This document shows, one piece after another, positions 28,345 to 36,310 of a stretch of 64,000 bases of DNA. A program made the position numbers and the translations under genes. This stretch comes from Zygosaccharomyces rouxii (taxonomy: Eukaryota > Ascomycota > Saccharomycetes > Saccharomycetales > Saccharomycetaceae). Numbering within the stretch: position 1 is the stretch's first letter; every line of letters begins with the position of its first letter. Location of the stretch: positions 248,001 to 312,000 of the forward strand of contig NC_012991.1 in the NCBI RefSeq assembly GCF_000026365.1, given 5' to 3'. Under the pieces are notes generated by a model that had not been told where the DNA came from, searched no databases, and was given only the letters and a program-made list of their open reading frames with translations.

Positions 28345-28542
28345 GTAAGGACTTCGACACGACTTAAAACGGTGATATTACGGTAAAACTAACGAAAAGA
28401 AAGTAGAAAAGCAAGGAAAAAAGTGATTAGACAACGCTTAAACTAAAGTTTTATTTTTTTTTTTTCCCCTTTTTTTTTTTTACTCAATATTAATTCATTT
28501 CGTTCGTGCCTTTAGATAAAAGCCCAGTTGAAATAGGCCATC
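28345..28542. terminator. T-rich convergent gap UBP9/PRS
   Basis: 198 bp between convergent stops, with T13 and T12 runs separated by CCCC around 28450-28482; likely the shared polyadenylation region. Function inferred from composition and position. Confidence 0.35.
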
Positions 28543-29520
28543 TTACACAGGAGCATTGGCAAATAAGTAGGACACGGATTCACCGTTGTGCAACCTTCTA
28601 ATAGCTTCTGCTAAGGTTGGGCTAATGTCTATTTGATCATAAATGTCCGAATCTAGATCTACTGGAACGGTATTTGTAGAAACGATCCTCGATAATCTTG
28701 AATTCTTTAGCTTCTCTCTAGCATCACCAGAAAAAATACCGTGACTCACGATGGCAATGACTTCTTTAGCACCATGATCCATGAGTGTGCTGGTGGCTTT
28801 CACTAAGGTTCCGCAAGTATCAGCCATGTCATCGATCAGTAGACAAGATTTACCTTTCACGTCACCGACCAAAACCATCCTAGAAACTTCGTTCGCCTTT
28901 TGTCTTTCCTTGTGAATCAATGCAAAATACAAATCCAGTTTATCCGCTAGAGCGGCTACTCTTTTGGCACCACCTGCATCTGGTGACACTAGGATCGCAT
29001 TTTTCAAATCGGTCTTTGTTTTAATGTAGTTCAAAATTGAAGGTTCTGCATAAAGATTATCCACTGGGATGCGGAAAAACCCTTGAATCTGTGAAGCATG
29101 CAGATCCATTGTAATAACATGATCACAGCCTGCAGTTTGTAGAAGGTTGGCAACCAATTTCGCCGTTATAGGTGCTCTTGATTTATCTTTTTTATCTTGT
29201 CTTGCATAGGGGAAATTGGGGATCACTGCAGTCACTCTTCTTACTGATGCCACTTTACATGCGTGGATCATTATAAGTAATTCCATTAAAAAATCATTGA
29301 TCTCTTGCTGACCGGTTCCTGTTTGTATGATGTAAACGTCCTCATCTCTGATACTTTCACCGATAGTTACCGAAGTTTCTTTGTTAGAATACTGATAAAC
29401 ACCTACTTTTGACAGTTGAATGCCCAATCTTCTGGAAATGGCTTCCGCCAACTCTGGATGGGAATTACCAGCCAGCAATTTGATACTGTTTGCAGACATT
29501 TCTTCTACTTCTGAAGACAT
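28543..29520 (-). CDS. PRS2: Ribose-phosphate pyrophosphokinase (PRPP synthetase), Prs2/Prs4 type
   Basis: 325 residues, close to Prs4 (about 326) and Prs2 (318). It makes PRPP from ribose 5-phosphate and ATP for nucleotide, His and Trp synthesis. Seen: [13 protein letters not shown] at the N-terminus, [27 protein letters not shown], and the PRPP-binding loop [17 protein letters not shown] at 29520 is used; a second Met at residue 8 is possible. S. cerevisiae has the ohnologs PRS2 (YER099C) and PRS4 (YBL068W), whose products act in heteromers with other Prs subunits. Confidence 0.96.
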   Translation of the reverse strand: MSSEVEEMSANSIKLLAGNSHPELAEAISRRLGIQLSKVGVYQYSNKETSVTIGESIRDEDVYIIQTGTGQQEINDFLMELLIMIHACKVASVRRVTAVIPNFPYARQDKKDKSRAPITAKLVANLLQTAGCDHVITMDLHASQIQGFFRIPVDNLYAEPSILNYIKTKTDLKNAILVSPDAGGAKRVAALADKLDLYFALIHKERQKANEVSRMVLVGDVKGKSCLLIDDMADTCGTLVKATSTLMDHGAKEVIAIVSHGIFSGDAREKLKNSRLSRIVSTNTVPVDLDSDIYDQIDISPTLAEAIRRLHNGESVSYLFANAPV

Positions 29521-30106
29521 TAAAATTGGGAAATACTGGGAGAAAGCAGCTTCTTGTGGGAAGGAAACTGAGAAGAATCAATCGATCCAAATCCTGATGG
29601 CTTAAAGAACCTTCTAAAATAGAAATTTCAACAATAATTCGAGGTTCTTCACTCTTATAGTGAAATAAGACTTGATGAGATGAGATTGCACTTAAACTTT
29701 TATCGCCATATTGGAAAATTTGATTACACGTGATCATTTGTCATGTGACATGTGGTCACGTGTGATTGGATTTGATATTATGGTAGTAGTAGTAATACAC
29801 TCTCATAGAGCCTCATATACAATTTTAGCCGCCGTCGTTTGCTTTGTTAGTCTCCTGGGGTCTGTTTTAGTCTAAAGTGTTTTGTTGGTGTTTGTGCCTA
29901 TATTCATTTAATTTGAGGGAAGCCCCGATGAGGAAAGACAAAGATCAAGTACTGAACACCGTTTAACAATTAACTAAAGCTCCTAAACAAGGTTAAGAAG
30001 AACCCTAGAAGCGTCCTAAACGCTGTACTAGAGCTATTTAGACCGGGTACAAGCCGCTAGTGTGAATTTGTTTGATTTAAATAGGGTTATTGAGTGAGAT
30101 TTTACA
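29521..30106. other. Divergent promoter PRS/UBC6
   Basis: 586 bp. Holds the E-box cluster at 29727-29762 and TAGCCGCCGT at 29826-29835, one base from a Ume6 URS1. No gene seen. Confidence 0.5.
29727..29762. promoter_or_regulatory. Four E-box cluster in the PRS/UBC6 promoter
   Basis: CACGTG at 29727 and 29757 flank CATGTG at 29742 and 29749, four E-boxes in 36 bp with near-dyad arrangement. This is a candidate dense bHLH (Cbf1/Pho4/Tye7-like) platform about 200 bp from PRS and 345 bp from UBC6. Binding is inferred. Confidence 0.55.
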
Positions 30107-30859
30107 ATGGCAACGAGACAAGCACAGAAAAGATTAGCCAAGGAGTTCAAAGCCATGACCGAGGATCCTCCACCATATATCATGGCACGTCCAAATGAAT
30201 CGAACATTTTGGACTGGCACTATATTATTACTGGACCTCCTGGAACACCTTACGAAAATGGGCAATACCACGGTACATTAACTTTCCCCTCCGATTATCC
30301 TTTCCAGCCACCTGCTATTCGTATGGTTACGCCGAGTGGACGTTTTCAAGAGAACACACGTTTATGTCTATCCATGAGTGATTATCACCCAACTACTTGG
30401 AATCCAGGTTGGTCCGTATCTACCATTTTGAATGGATTACTAAGTTTCATGACAAGCGAGGAAGGTACTACAGGATCGATTACCACTACCGAACAACAGA
30501 AAAAGGTGTTCTGTAAAAGATCTATGGAGTACAACACTTACTCCAATCTGAGATTTAAATTGGTTTTCCCAGATATCGTAGAAGAGAATATAAAAGAGTT
30601 GGCAAGAAGAAGAGCCAGTGGGGCAGCCCAAGAGGAAGCCTCGAGTCAAAATCAACCAGACGCACTTGCAGCCGCCGCCAAGGAGAAGGCAATTTCTGTA
30701 GAGGAGATTTCAGATCCTGAAGATAGAATACGTGCAGAACAAGCGCTGGGTGAAATCGGCGGTCGTAAAAAGGAAAATGGTTCGGAGTCTGGGTCATCAT
30801 CGATGATTTACATTGGTTTGGCATTTTTACTATTTCTACTGGGGATCTCTATGAAATAA
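30107..30859 (+). CDS. UBC6: ER-anchored ubiquitin-conjugating enzyme E2
   Basis: 250 residues, identical in length to S. cerevisiae Ubc6. UBC fold at 5-160, with GPPGTPYENGQYHG, YPFQPPAIRMVTPSGRF and the active-site Cys87 in NTRLCLSMSDYHP. A long acidic linker leads to a C-terminal tail anchor, SMIYIGLAFLLFLLGISM. Works in ERAD with Doa10. Position between PRS2 and AST2 equals YER100W. Confidence 0.98.
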   Translation: MATRQAQKRLAKEFKAMTEDPPPYIMARPNESNILDWHYIITGPPGTPYENGQYHGTLTFPSDYPFQPPAIRMVTPSGRFQENTRLCLSMSDYHPTTWNPGWSVSTILNGLLSFMTSEEGTTGSITTTEQQKKVFCKRSMEYNTYSNLRFKLVFPDIVEENIKELARRRASGAAQEEASSQNQPDALAAAAKEKAISVEEISDPEDRIRAEQALGEIGGRKKENGSESGSSSMIYIGLAFLLFLLGISMK

Positions 30860-30984
30860 TACTCTGGGCAGGCTCAATCATTATCAATCATACCCATTTT
30901 CCTTTCTAAATTATATAGAACAAGCGATGAAATGAAATTATTATACTTTAACAGTAAAATAAAAAGAAATGTATGTGTAATTCG

Positions 30985-32298
30985 TTAAAACTTCTCTACC
31001 TTCAGAATGATCTTACCCTGGGCACGCTGGGTGTTCATGTATGAGATGGCTTCCGTATGTTTCTTCCAATCGTAAGTCTTGTCAATGATAACTTTGATGG
31101 TCTTCCTTTCCAACAATTCATTACACTTACCCATCCAATTGCTCTTCTTGGAAGCGGAAACTGACGGGTCGAATTGGAAATGCATATAGTTGTAAAGCCA
31201 GAGCACGGACCCAAATGCTTTTCTCATATTGGCGCTAGGGTTATCCACAGAATTGTAAACGTCCTCCTTATAATTGGCGACATAATCACCAACGGTAGTT
31301 ACATAGTATCCACCTTTATGAATCAATGAGTTTGAATGGGCCAAAACATCATAACCGCCCACAAAATCTAAGATAATATCGTATTTTCCCTGATCATATT
31401 TAATGGTATGCTCTTCATTAGTTTCATCATCATAATCCGTAATTTGGCCAGCTTCTATCATTTGCTTTATAGGACCGCTGATTTTACCACGACAGGTCAA
31501 ATAGTTGATAAAAACAATTTCTTCCGCAATTGATGGAAATTTCTTCTTTAACACAGAACGTCCATTACCTCTAGTTACCACTGTTAACAAAGTGGATACA
31601 TTATAATGTTTCTTTAATAGTTGGATGGCAGCCATTCCTACAGAAGTAGTACCACCAATAATACAAATATTAGAATTTTGCTGCAGAGAACCTTTTCTTT
31701 GTAGTTTATCCAGAATGTTATAGGCTGTTCCCAAAGTGTACAATGCACCAGATGCTTCTTTCATCGATAGACTTAGAGGTTTTAGCATAATAGGGTCAGT
31801 GCGAGGATCCACTAGGATAGACGTTTGTAAAGTTCCAACGGCTTGATGAGGATGGAAAAGGATACCATATACTTCGTCACCTTCGTTCCATTCTGATTGA
31901 ATATTTTCCCCCACATGAGTAATGACACCGCTAAATTCTCTACCTAAACCTGCAGCACCATAAATTCCGGTTTGATAGCCGTTTTTAATTTTCATATCCA
32001 CTGGATTCAAGCCAGCATAATGAACTTCAACTACTAACTTGTTCTTAGGAACTGGTAGCTTAATTTTACCATCATATGAGAATTCTAAAGGACCACGTTT
32101 AGAGTAGAAAATTAAGGATTTTAACGGAATATGCTTAACATGTCTTATAGGTCTTGCCACTCTTTTCAATTTAACTTCATCAGTTTTAATTTCTCTGGGG
32201 GGAGCTTCAGGTTCCTCCATCTTTGGATCATGGTTTCTTTCCTCTAGCTTGGGATCAGTTTGGGCCAGTGCCTGGGCCATAGCTCTAGGAGAGTTCAT
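30985..32298 (-). CDS. AST1: Ast1/Ast2-family protein (zinc-less MDR/quinone-oxidoreductase fold)
   Basis: 437 residues from the first ATG at 32298; the frame is open upstream only from TTG. S. cerevisiae Ast1 and Ast2 are about 430 aa. Seen: the GroES-like half (VVEVHYAGLNPVDMKIKNGY, GREFSGVITHVG) and a Rossmann half with NICIIGGTTSVGMAAIQLL. Ast1 promotes raft association and surface delivery of the H+-ATPase Pma1; enzymatic activity is not established. Ohnologs AST1/YBL069W and AST2/YER101C collapse to one gene here. Confidence 0.95.
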   Translation of the reverse strand: MNSPRAMAQALAQTDPKLEERNHDPKMEEPEAPPREIKTDEVKLKRVARPIRHVKHIPLKSLIFYSKRGPLEFSYDGKIKLPVPKNKLVVEVHYAGLNPVDMKIKNGYQTGIYGAAGLGREFSGVITHVGENIQSEWNEGDEVYGILFHPHQAVGTLQTSILVDPRTDPIMLKPLSLSMKEASGALYTLGTAYNILDKLQRKGSLQQNSNICIIGGTTSVGMAAIQLLKKHYNVSTLLTVVTRGNGRSVLKKKFPSIAEEIVFINYLTCRGKISGPIKQMIEAGQITDYDDETNEEHTIKYDQGKYDIILDFVGGYDVLAHSNSLIHKGGYYVTTVGDYVANYKEDVYNSVDNPSANMRKAFGSVLWLYNYMHFQFDPSVSASKKSNWMGKCNELLERKTIKVIIDKTYDWKKHTEAISYMNTQRAQGKIILKVEKF

Positions 32299-32676
32299 CT
32301 TGGTATTGGTGCTACCAGCAGTGCCCAAATGGATTCGATTGTTTAAAATCCTCTTCGTTTATGTATTTTTGACAACCAGTGTTTGTTCAACAATGTTTGT
32401 CAATCTGCGGGAGTTGAATCAATTGGGAAACATGCTATGTTAAAAAGCGCATCAAACATATTGAAGCAACTTCGATTCAAGCTATTCGAAATGGATTTAA
32501 AGCTGCGTTAAATCAGTCATATTGCATTAACTTTCATATCAAATTTCTCCCAAACAGCATTTAACTGCTATAAACTTGTACTTATACAGACATACCAACT
32601 GTTAATACTACTACATATCTCCATGTTAAAAAAACAACTCCTAAAGATCAAACTTTTAAATTATGCAACAAAACGA
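32299..32676. other. Intergenic region AST1-DPH3
   Basis: 378 bp between AST1 and the stop of DPH3, both on the minus strand: AST1 promoter and DPH3 3'UTR. A GTATGT on the minus strand at 32596 lacks a branch site. No gene seen. Confidence 0.45.
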
Positions 32677-32925
32677 TTATGCTGCCACTGCGATTGGTTC
32701 TGGCGGTTGAGCACCAGCTTCTTCGTAATACTCTTGCAGATCTTCCTTCTCAAATATGACTTCAATCATTAAAGAACAGCTGGGGCAGACTGCAATGTTC
32801 TCACCATCGAACATATCATCGATGTATACTTGGAAACGATCACCACAGGGACATGGGTAAGAGAACATACGAGTCTCCAAATCGAAGGTCATATCTTCAA
32901 TCTCAATCTGATCGTAGGTCGACAT
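32677..32925 (-). CDS. DPH3: CSL zinc-finger protein Dph3/Kti11
   Basis: 82 residues, the same length as S. cerevisiae Kti11. Metal-binding cysteines at 25, 27, 47 and 50 in PCPCGDRF and VCPSCSLMI. It donates electrons for diphthamide synthesis on eEF2 with Dph1-Dph2, and with Kti13 supports Elongator-dependent tRNA wobble modification. KTI11 is YBL071W-A, next to AST1 and RPS8A, as here. A PAC-type motif lies about 55 bp upstream. Confidence 0.97.
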   Translation of the reverse strand: MSTYDQIEIEDMTFDLETRMFSYPCPCGDRFQVYIDDMFDGENIAVCPSCSLMIEVIFEKEDLQEYYEEAGAQPPEPIAVAA

Positions 32926-32979
32926 TTTCTACCTGGATTTCTTATTGTTCTTGGTATTATGTAGAAGTCTATTTGTAGA

Positions 32980-32993
32980 GATGCGATGAGCTT
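32980..32993 (+). promoter_or_regulatory. PAC element upstream of DPH3
   Basis: GATGCGATGAGCTT, containing the PAC core GCGATGAG, lies between DPH3 and RPS8, about 55 bp from the DPH3 start. The same 14-mer is found at 21022. Dot6/Tod6 control is inferred. Confidence 0.45.
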
Positions 32994-33420
32994 AAGTTTT
33001 TCAAATTTCGTAACGTCATTGGAAAAAAAATCGATGAGCAGAGGGAAAGAAAGATAGACAAGACGGCATTAGGTTTGAAATATAGACTTGTGGATAATCC
33101 CAATCAATTCTAAAGTGCCTGTCTCGTAAGTGTAACTTTTTTTTCTGAGTTTTTACGCCTAATAGCAGCGTTATAGCGAAATGAAGTTACAAAGGTTGTT
33201 GTAGAGGAAAAAAGCAGACATAGTGAAGAATGTAAATAGTTCTCTTGAATACGGATCCCAAGATAGCTTAGCTCGTATAGATTTTGCAACAGCGGCTACA
33301 TAAGAGTCACGTCACGCGATTAGTCTTCAGGATGTATTTCTCACATATTCAGCTACACAATGCGTACTCATCTGTCCATACGTGCTTTGGTACCATATTC
33401 CCAATTTTCAAGTGACTGTC

Positions 33421-33451
33421 CACCCATACCCTTCTTTTCCACCCATTCATC
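33421..33451 (+). promoter_or_regulatory. Tandem Rap1 sites of the RPS8 promoter
   Basis: CACCCATACCC at 33421-33431 and CCACCCATTCATC at 33439-33451, same orientation, 470-500 bp upstream of the RPS8 ATG. They fit the Rap1 consensus ACACCCRYACAYM allowing mismatches, and tandem sites are the norm in ribosomal protein promoters. Confidence 0.7.
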
Positions 33452-33540
33452 TACTTGAAAAAGTATTTTTCAGAATTTCAACGCTCGGTTTGTGTGCGTC
33501 GGTATAGAAAATCTGGAAATTTTCGAAGGAGACAGGCCGG

Positions 33541-33750
33541 TGGAAGCCTTCCCGCTAGAATCCTCTGTCCGACGGTGTAGCGGGGACAGACTCTCTGTCT
33601 GTATCCAACCTCTCTCCCGGACCTGGGCTCGTCTCCCTCTACCGTAGGCAGAGGGAGCTCCACCTGTCCGTCCACGCAGGACGGACTCACGGATTCACCG
33701 ACTCACTCAGACTCCCCCCACGCAGCTCCGGAAGCCCATCGCGCTGAGTT
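33541..33750. other. GC-rich, hairpin-dense island upstream of RPS8
   Basis: By hand count 131 of 210 bases are G or C (about 62%), against AT-rich flanks. It has perfect short inverted repeats: ACAGAC/GTCTGT (33586, 33597), CTCCCTCT/AGAGGGAG (33633, 33650) and GTCCGTCC/GGACGGAC (33666, 33679). No convincing ORF. It lies between the Rap1 sites and the RPS8 intron, so it is either core promoter or a structured leader. Confidence 0.6.
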
Positions 33751-33837
33751 GAAGAAAATACGCAAGTGAAGAGCATACCGAGAGAGTTTACAGTTCACTT
33801 AAATCTTAAGGCAAACTAGGACTCACCAGGACAAAAC

Positions 33838-33910
33838 GTATGTTTAATTTGGATATTATTTAAAACTTGGGAATATTGGGAATAGAGTACTAACAAGAAT
33901 CTTTGAATAG
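33838..33910 (+). other. 5'UTR intron of RPS8 (73 nt)
   Basis: GTATGT at 33838-33843, TACTAAC at 33888-33894 and TAG ending at 33910, 16 nt after the branch A. All three signals are perfect consensus. The intron ends 8 nt before the RPS8 ATG at 33919, so it would lie wholly in the leader. S. cerevisiae RPS8A and RPS8B have no annotated intron. Confidence 0.85.
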
Positions 33911-33918
33911 AACCAAAT

Positions 33919-34527
33919 ATGGGTATTTCTCGTGATTCTCGTCACAAAAGATCCGCTACCGGTGCCAAGCGTGCTCAATTCAGAAAGAAGCGGAAGTTTG
34001 AGTTGGGTCGTCAATCAGCAAACACTAAGATTGGTGCCAAGAGAATTCATACCGTCAGAGTTAGAGGTGGTAACAAGAAATTCAGAGCTCTAAGAATTGA
34101 AACTGGTAACTTCTCATGGGCTTCTGAAGGTGTTTCCAAGAAGACCAGAATTGTGGGTGTTGCCTACCATCCATCCAACAACGAACTGGTGAGAACCAAC
34201 ACTTTGACCAAGGCTGCCATTGTTCAAATCGATGCTACTCCATTCAAGCAATGGTTTGAATCTCACTATGGTCAAACCCTAGGTAAGAAGAAGGGCCAAG
34301 CAAAGACTGACGAAGAAGTCGTGCCCGCCTCTAAGAGTGCTCAAAAGAAATGGGCTTCTAGAGCTTCTGCCGCCAAGGTGGAACAAGCTGTTGACTCTCA
34401 GTTCGGTGCTGGTAGATTGTACGCCGCCATCTCTTCTAGACCAGGACAGTCTGGTAGATGTGACGGTTACATCTTGGAAGGTGAAGAGTTGGCCTTCTAC
34501 TTGAGAAGATTGACCGCCAAGAAATAA
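33919..34527 (+). CDS. RPS8: 40S ribosomal protein eS8
   Basis: 202 residues (S. cerevisiae Rps8 is 200). [18 protein letters not shown] start, basic N-terminal half, and the typical [18 protein letters not shown] near the C-terminus. Codon use is strongly biased to the preferred yeast codons (GGT, AAG, TCT, AGA), as for a highly expressed gene. One copy stands for RPS8A (YBL072C) and RPS8B (YER102W). Rap1-type promoter and a leader intron lie upstream; a snoRNA lies downstream on the other strand. Confidence 0.99.
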   Translation: MGISRDSRHKRSATGAKRAQFRKKRKFELGRQSANTKIGAKRIHTVRVRGGNKKFRALRIETGNFSWASEGVSKKTRIVGVAYHPSNNELVRTNTLTKAAIVQIDATPFKQWFESHYGQTLGKKKGQAKTDEEVVPASKSAQKKWASRASAAKVEQAVDSQFGAGRLYAAISSRPGQSGRCDGYILEGEELAFYLRRLTAKK

Positions 34528-35006
34528 GCTGGATAGGTCTGGCATGTATAACATCGTATAACATCGTATAGTAATTTAACCGTGTTGTGAATTGTGCTAC
34601 GAAGTCTCTGATGCTAAAGTGGTAGGTGGTATTTGGGATTGACTTATCTAAGGAGAGAAGTTGTGCTACTTACTAGGTAGATTTTGGATACAGGTAAGAA
34701 AGTAACGTAATACAGGTCTAAGATCGAAATACAAGTAGAGGGTCAGATATTATAGGCAATATTTGTTTCTGCATGAAGTATTTTCAGTACAGGTCTGTAA
34801 AAATATAGTGTTTCATCATTCACAAGACAACAGCATCGAATTGATCCACTGAGCAAGACGAACAGTTGATGGTTCTGTTTGCAAGTGATGGTTAGATAGT
34901 TAAGTTAACTGAGGGACCATCTCGATTTAAATAGTGAAAAAATATTCAAATCACTATCAACGTTCCCTTTTCCTAAGTTATACCCACCACTCAGCTCATC
35001 GGCAAT
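34528..35006. other. Intergenic region RPS8-AAR2
   Basis: 479 bp. A short tandem repeat (CGTATAACAT twice, near 34544-34570) follows the RPS8 stop; the snR56-like gene occupies 34743-34823 on the minus strand; the rest is the AAR2 promoter. Confidence 0.6.
34743..34823 (-). ncRNA. snR56: C/D box snoRNA, snR56-like (guides 18S rRNA 2'-O-methylation)
   Basis: On the minus strand: C box ATGATGA (34819-34813), then ACAGACCTGT (34798-34789) one base before a D'-type CTGA (34787-34784), then a D box CTGA (34746-34743). The 10-nt element is exactly complementary to ACAGGUCUGU, present in yeast 18S rRNA near G1428, and the fifth base upstream of the box pairs with a G. S. cerevisiae snR56, which directs Gm1428, lies beside RPS8A on the opposite strand, as here. 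The ends are approximate; I see no strong terminal stem. Confidence 0.85.
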
Positions 35007-35990
35007 ATGAATGCCGTATTATATGGATCCAATAGTCCTATAGATGTCGTTGTTGGTATTGACAATTTCACATTTGAATTGAAAGCCGGTCAGCCATTCG
35101 GTGGTATAAAGAATATATCACCAGGTATCCATGTCTTGCATTGGGGAGATGATTCTATGAGGTATGGTTATTGGTTTGATGTCAAAAATCAGTATCAAAT
35201 TGTATACCGTGAGAGGTTCGAACTAGTTCCAAATACTTCAATTGAATATCAACAAGAGGTGGCATCACATCTTCAATTTATGGTTACTTATCCAAGGGAA
35301 GGACCATGGGGAGAACTTTCACGTTACGTTTCTCTTGAACAAGCCCAGATGATTACAGGTGATAGTAGGGCATACGCGGATTCCTCGATGACGAGTTTAG
35401 AGGAGTCCCAAATGTTACAAAGGACTCTGTCTCAAGGATCAATGGATATTCCCAATAGCGATCCGGTATTTCACTTTCATACCATAAAATTTAAATCTTT
35501 AGAAGCCATAAGGGAGGATCATAAAGCGGAAGATTTCATGGATAAATCGTATTATTTGAACCAGGTTTTATTACCTGAGCATTATGGGAACCATTTCGAT
35601 CGTTTACTAGGCGAATTGCAATTCGCCTTTCTAAACGTTATGGTATTCGGTAATTACGGTTCTAGCTTGCAATGGCATTCGATTGTTGAATTGATATCAT
35701 TCAGTTCACGTGTGAATAAGGATACCATAAGGCGTTTTGATGGGATTCTTTCTCTACAAATAGATAATTTACAACAAGAATATGCGGATTTTTTGCTCAA
35801 CCCATCAGTGTGGTTTAGAGTATTGAACGACTCTCATCAGGGCCATAACTTGTCACTGACTCGAAGAACCTTTTCAAATCGAGGACCGGATCTTCTCGAA
35901 GATGCAGGACAAGATGCCAATGACCCAGATCAATACTCCGACGAGTATGAGCCAACGGTAGTAGGAGGGGTCTACTACTGTAGGCAGTGA
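35007..35990 (+). CDS. AAR2: U5 snRNP assembly factor Aar2
   Basis: 327 residues (S. cerevisiae Aar2 is 355). Shared features: N-terminal beta domain with SMRYGYWFDVK, central EDFMDKSYYLNQVLL, the strongly conserved GELQFAFLNVMVFGNYGSSLQWH, and the C-terminal peptide PTVVGGVYY that docks on Prp8. Aar2 holds Prp8 in the cytoplasmic U5 precursor and is replaced by Brr2 in the nucleus. In S. cerevisiae it was first found through MATa1 intron splicing. YBL074C lies between RPS8A and SSA3, as here. Confidence 0.97.
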   Translation: MNAVLYGSNSPIDVVVGIDNFTFELKAGQPFGGIKNISPGIHVLHWGDDSMRYGYWFDVKNQYQIVYRERFELVPNTSIEYQQEVASHLQFMVTYPREGPWGELSRYVSLEQAQMITGDSRAYADSSMTSLEESQMLQRTLSQGSMDIPNSDPVFHFHTIKFKSLEAIREDHKAEDFMDKSYYLNQVLLPEHYGNHFDRLLGELQFAFLNVMVFGNYGSSLQWHSIVELISFSSRVNKDTIRRFDGILSLQIDNLQQEYADFLLNPSVWFRVLNDSHQGHNLSLTRRTFSNRGPDLLEDAGQDANDPDQYSDEYEPTVVGGVYYCRQ

Positions 35991-36033
35991 TTTGCATCAT
36001 TTAATGTAAATCGTTTAAGCAACATTCTTCTCT

Positions 36034-36051
36034 TTCTGGAATTTTCTAGAA
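36034..36051 (+). promoter_or_regulatory. Heat-shock element of the SSA gene
   Basis: Four perfectly phased units, TTCnnGAAnnTTCnnGAA, about 260-275 bp upstream of the Hsp70 ATG: a perfect Hsf1 site. It strongly suggests heat-inducible expression, as for S. cerevisiae SSA3/SSA4. Confidence 0.88.
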
Positions 36052-36210
36052 CGTTGAGGAAATTTTATGTCACGTGATTGATGGCTTTTTTGTCACCCTT
36101 CTTTTTTGTTCCTCTTTTCCCCTTCATCGAATTTCAGAGAAGTTCCAAGAAACCGGGGATGGGCGCTAAAAATTAGGGAAAGAGCAAGTAGGGAGGTGAG
36201 AAAATGAGAA

Positions 36211-36218
36211 TATATAAA
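36211..36218 (+). promoter_or_regulatory. TATA box of the SSA gene
   Basis: TATATAAA about 95 bp upstream of the SSA ATG and downstream of the heat-shock element. Confidence 0.65.
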
Positions 36219-36310
36219 GGTGGAATGAGACTATCTTTCGAGGTCTACCATACCATTGTTTCTAGAGATAATCACGAAGGACACCAAGAACACACGATAA
36301 TAACGAAATA

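Larger units (their letters stand above)
32926..33918. other. Divergent region DPH3/RPS8
   Basis: Nearly 1 kb without a protein gene: PAC motif by DPH3, tandem Rap1 sites at 33421-33451, a GC-rich hairpin island at 33541-33750 and a 5'UTR intron at 33838-33910, each listed separately. Confidence 0.6.
35991..36310. other. AAR2-SSA intergenic region
   Basis: 320 bp; holds the heat-shock element (36034), CACGTG (36071), a CCCCT stress element near 36119 and the TATA box (36211). Confidence 0.6.

Noticed and set aside
32500..32600. Possible 5'UTR intron of AST1 (GTATGT at 32596 on the minus strand)
   Set aside because: No TACTAAC-like branch site before the AST1 ATG.
33478..33690. Minus-strand ORF through the GC-rich island
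   Set aside because: It is open because of high GC; it has Arg/Pro/Gly-rich shadow composition and no ATG at its stated upstream end that I can support.
34820..34860. Minus-strand TTGCTCAGTGG ... ATTCGATGC resembling a tRNA
   Set aside because: The two boxes are only about 6 bp apart, far too close for a tRNA, and no fold forms.
36071..36200. Centromere candidate (CDEI-like GTCACGTG with T-rich DNA)
   Set aside because: No CDEIII (TTTCCGAA core) and no long AT block; it lies in a heat-shock promoter.
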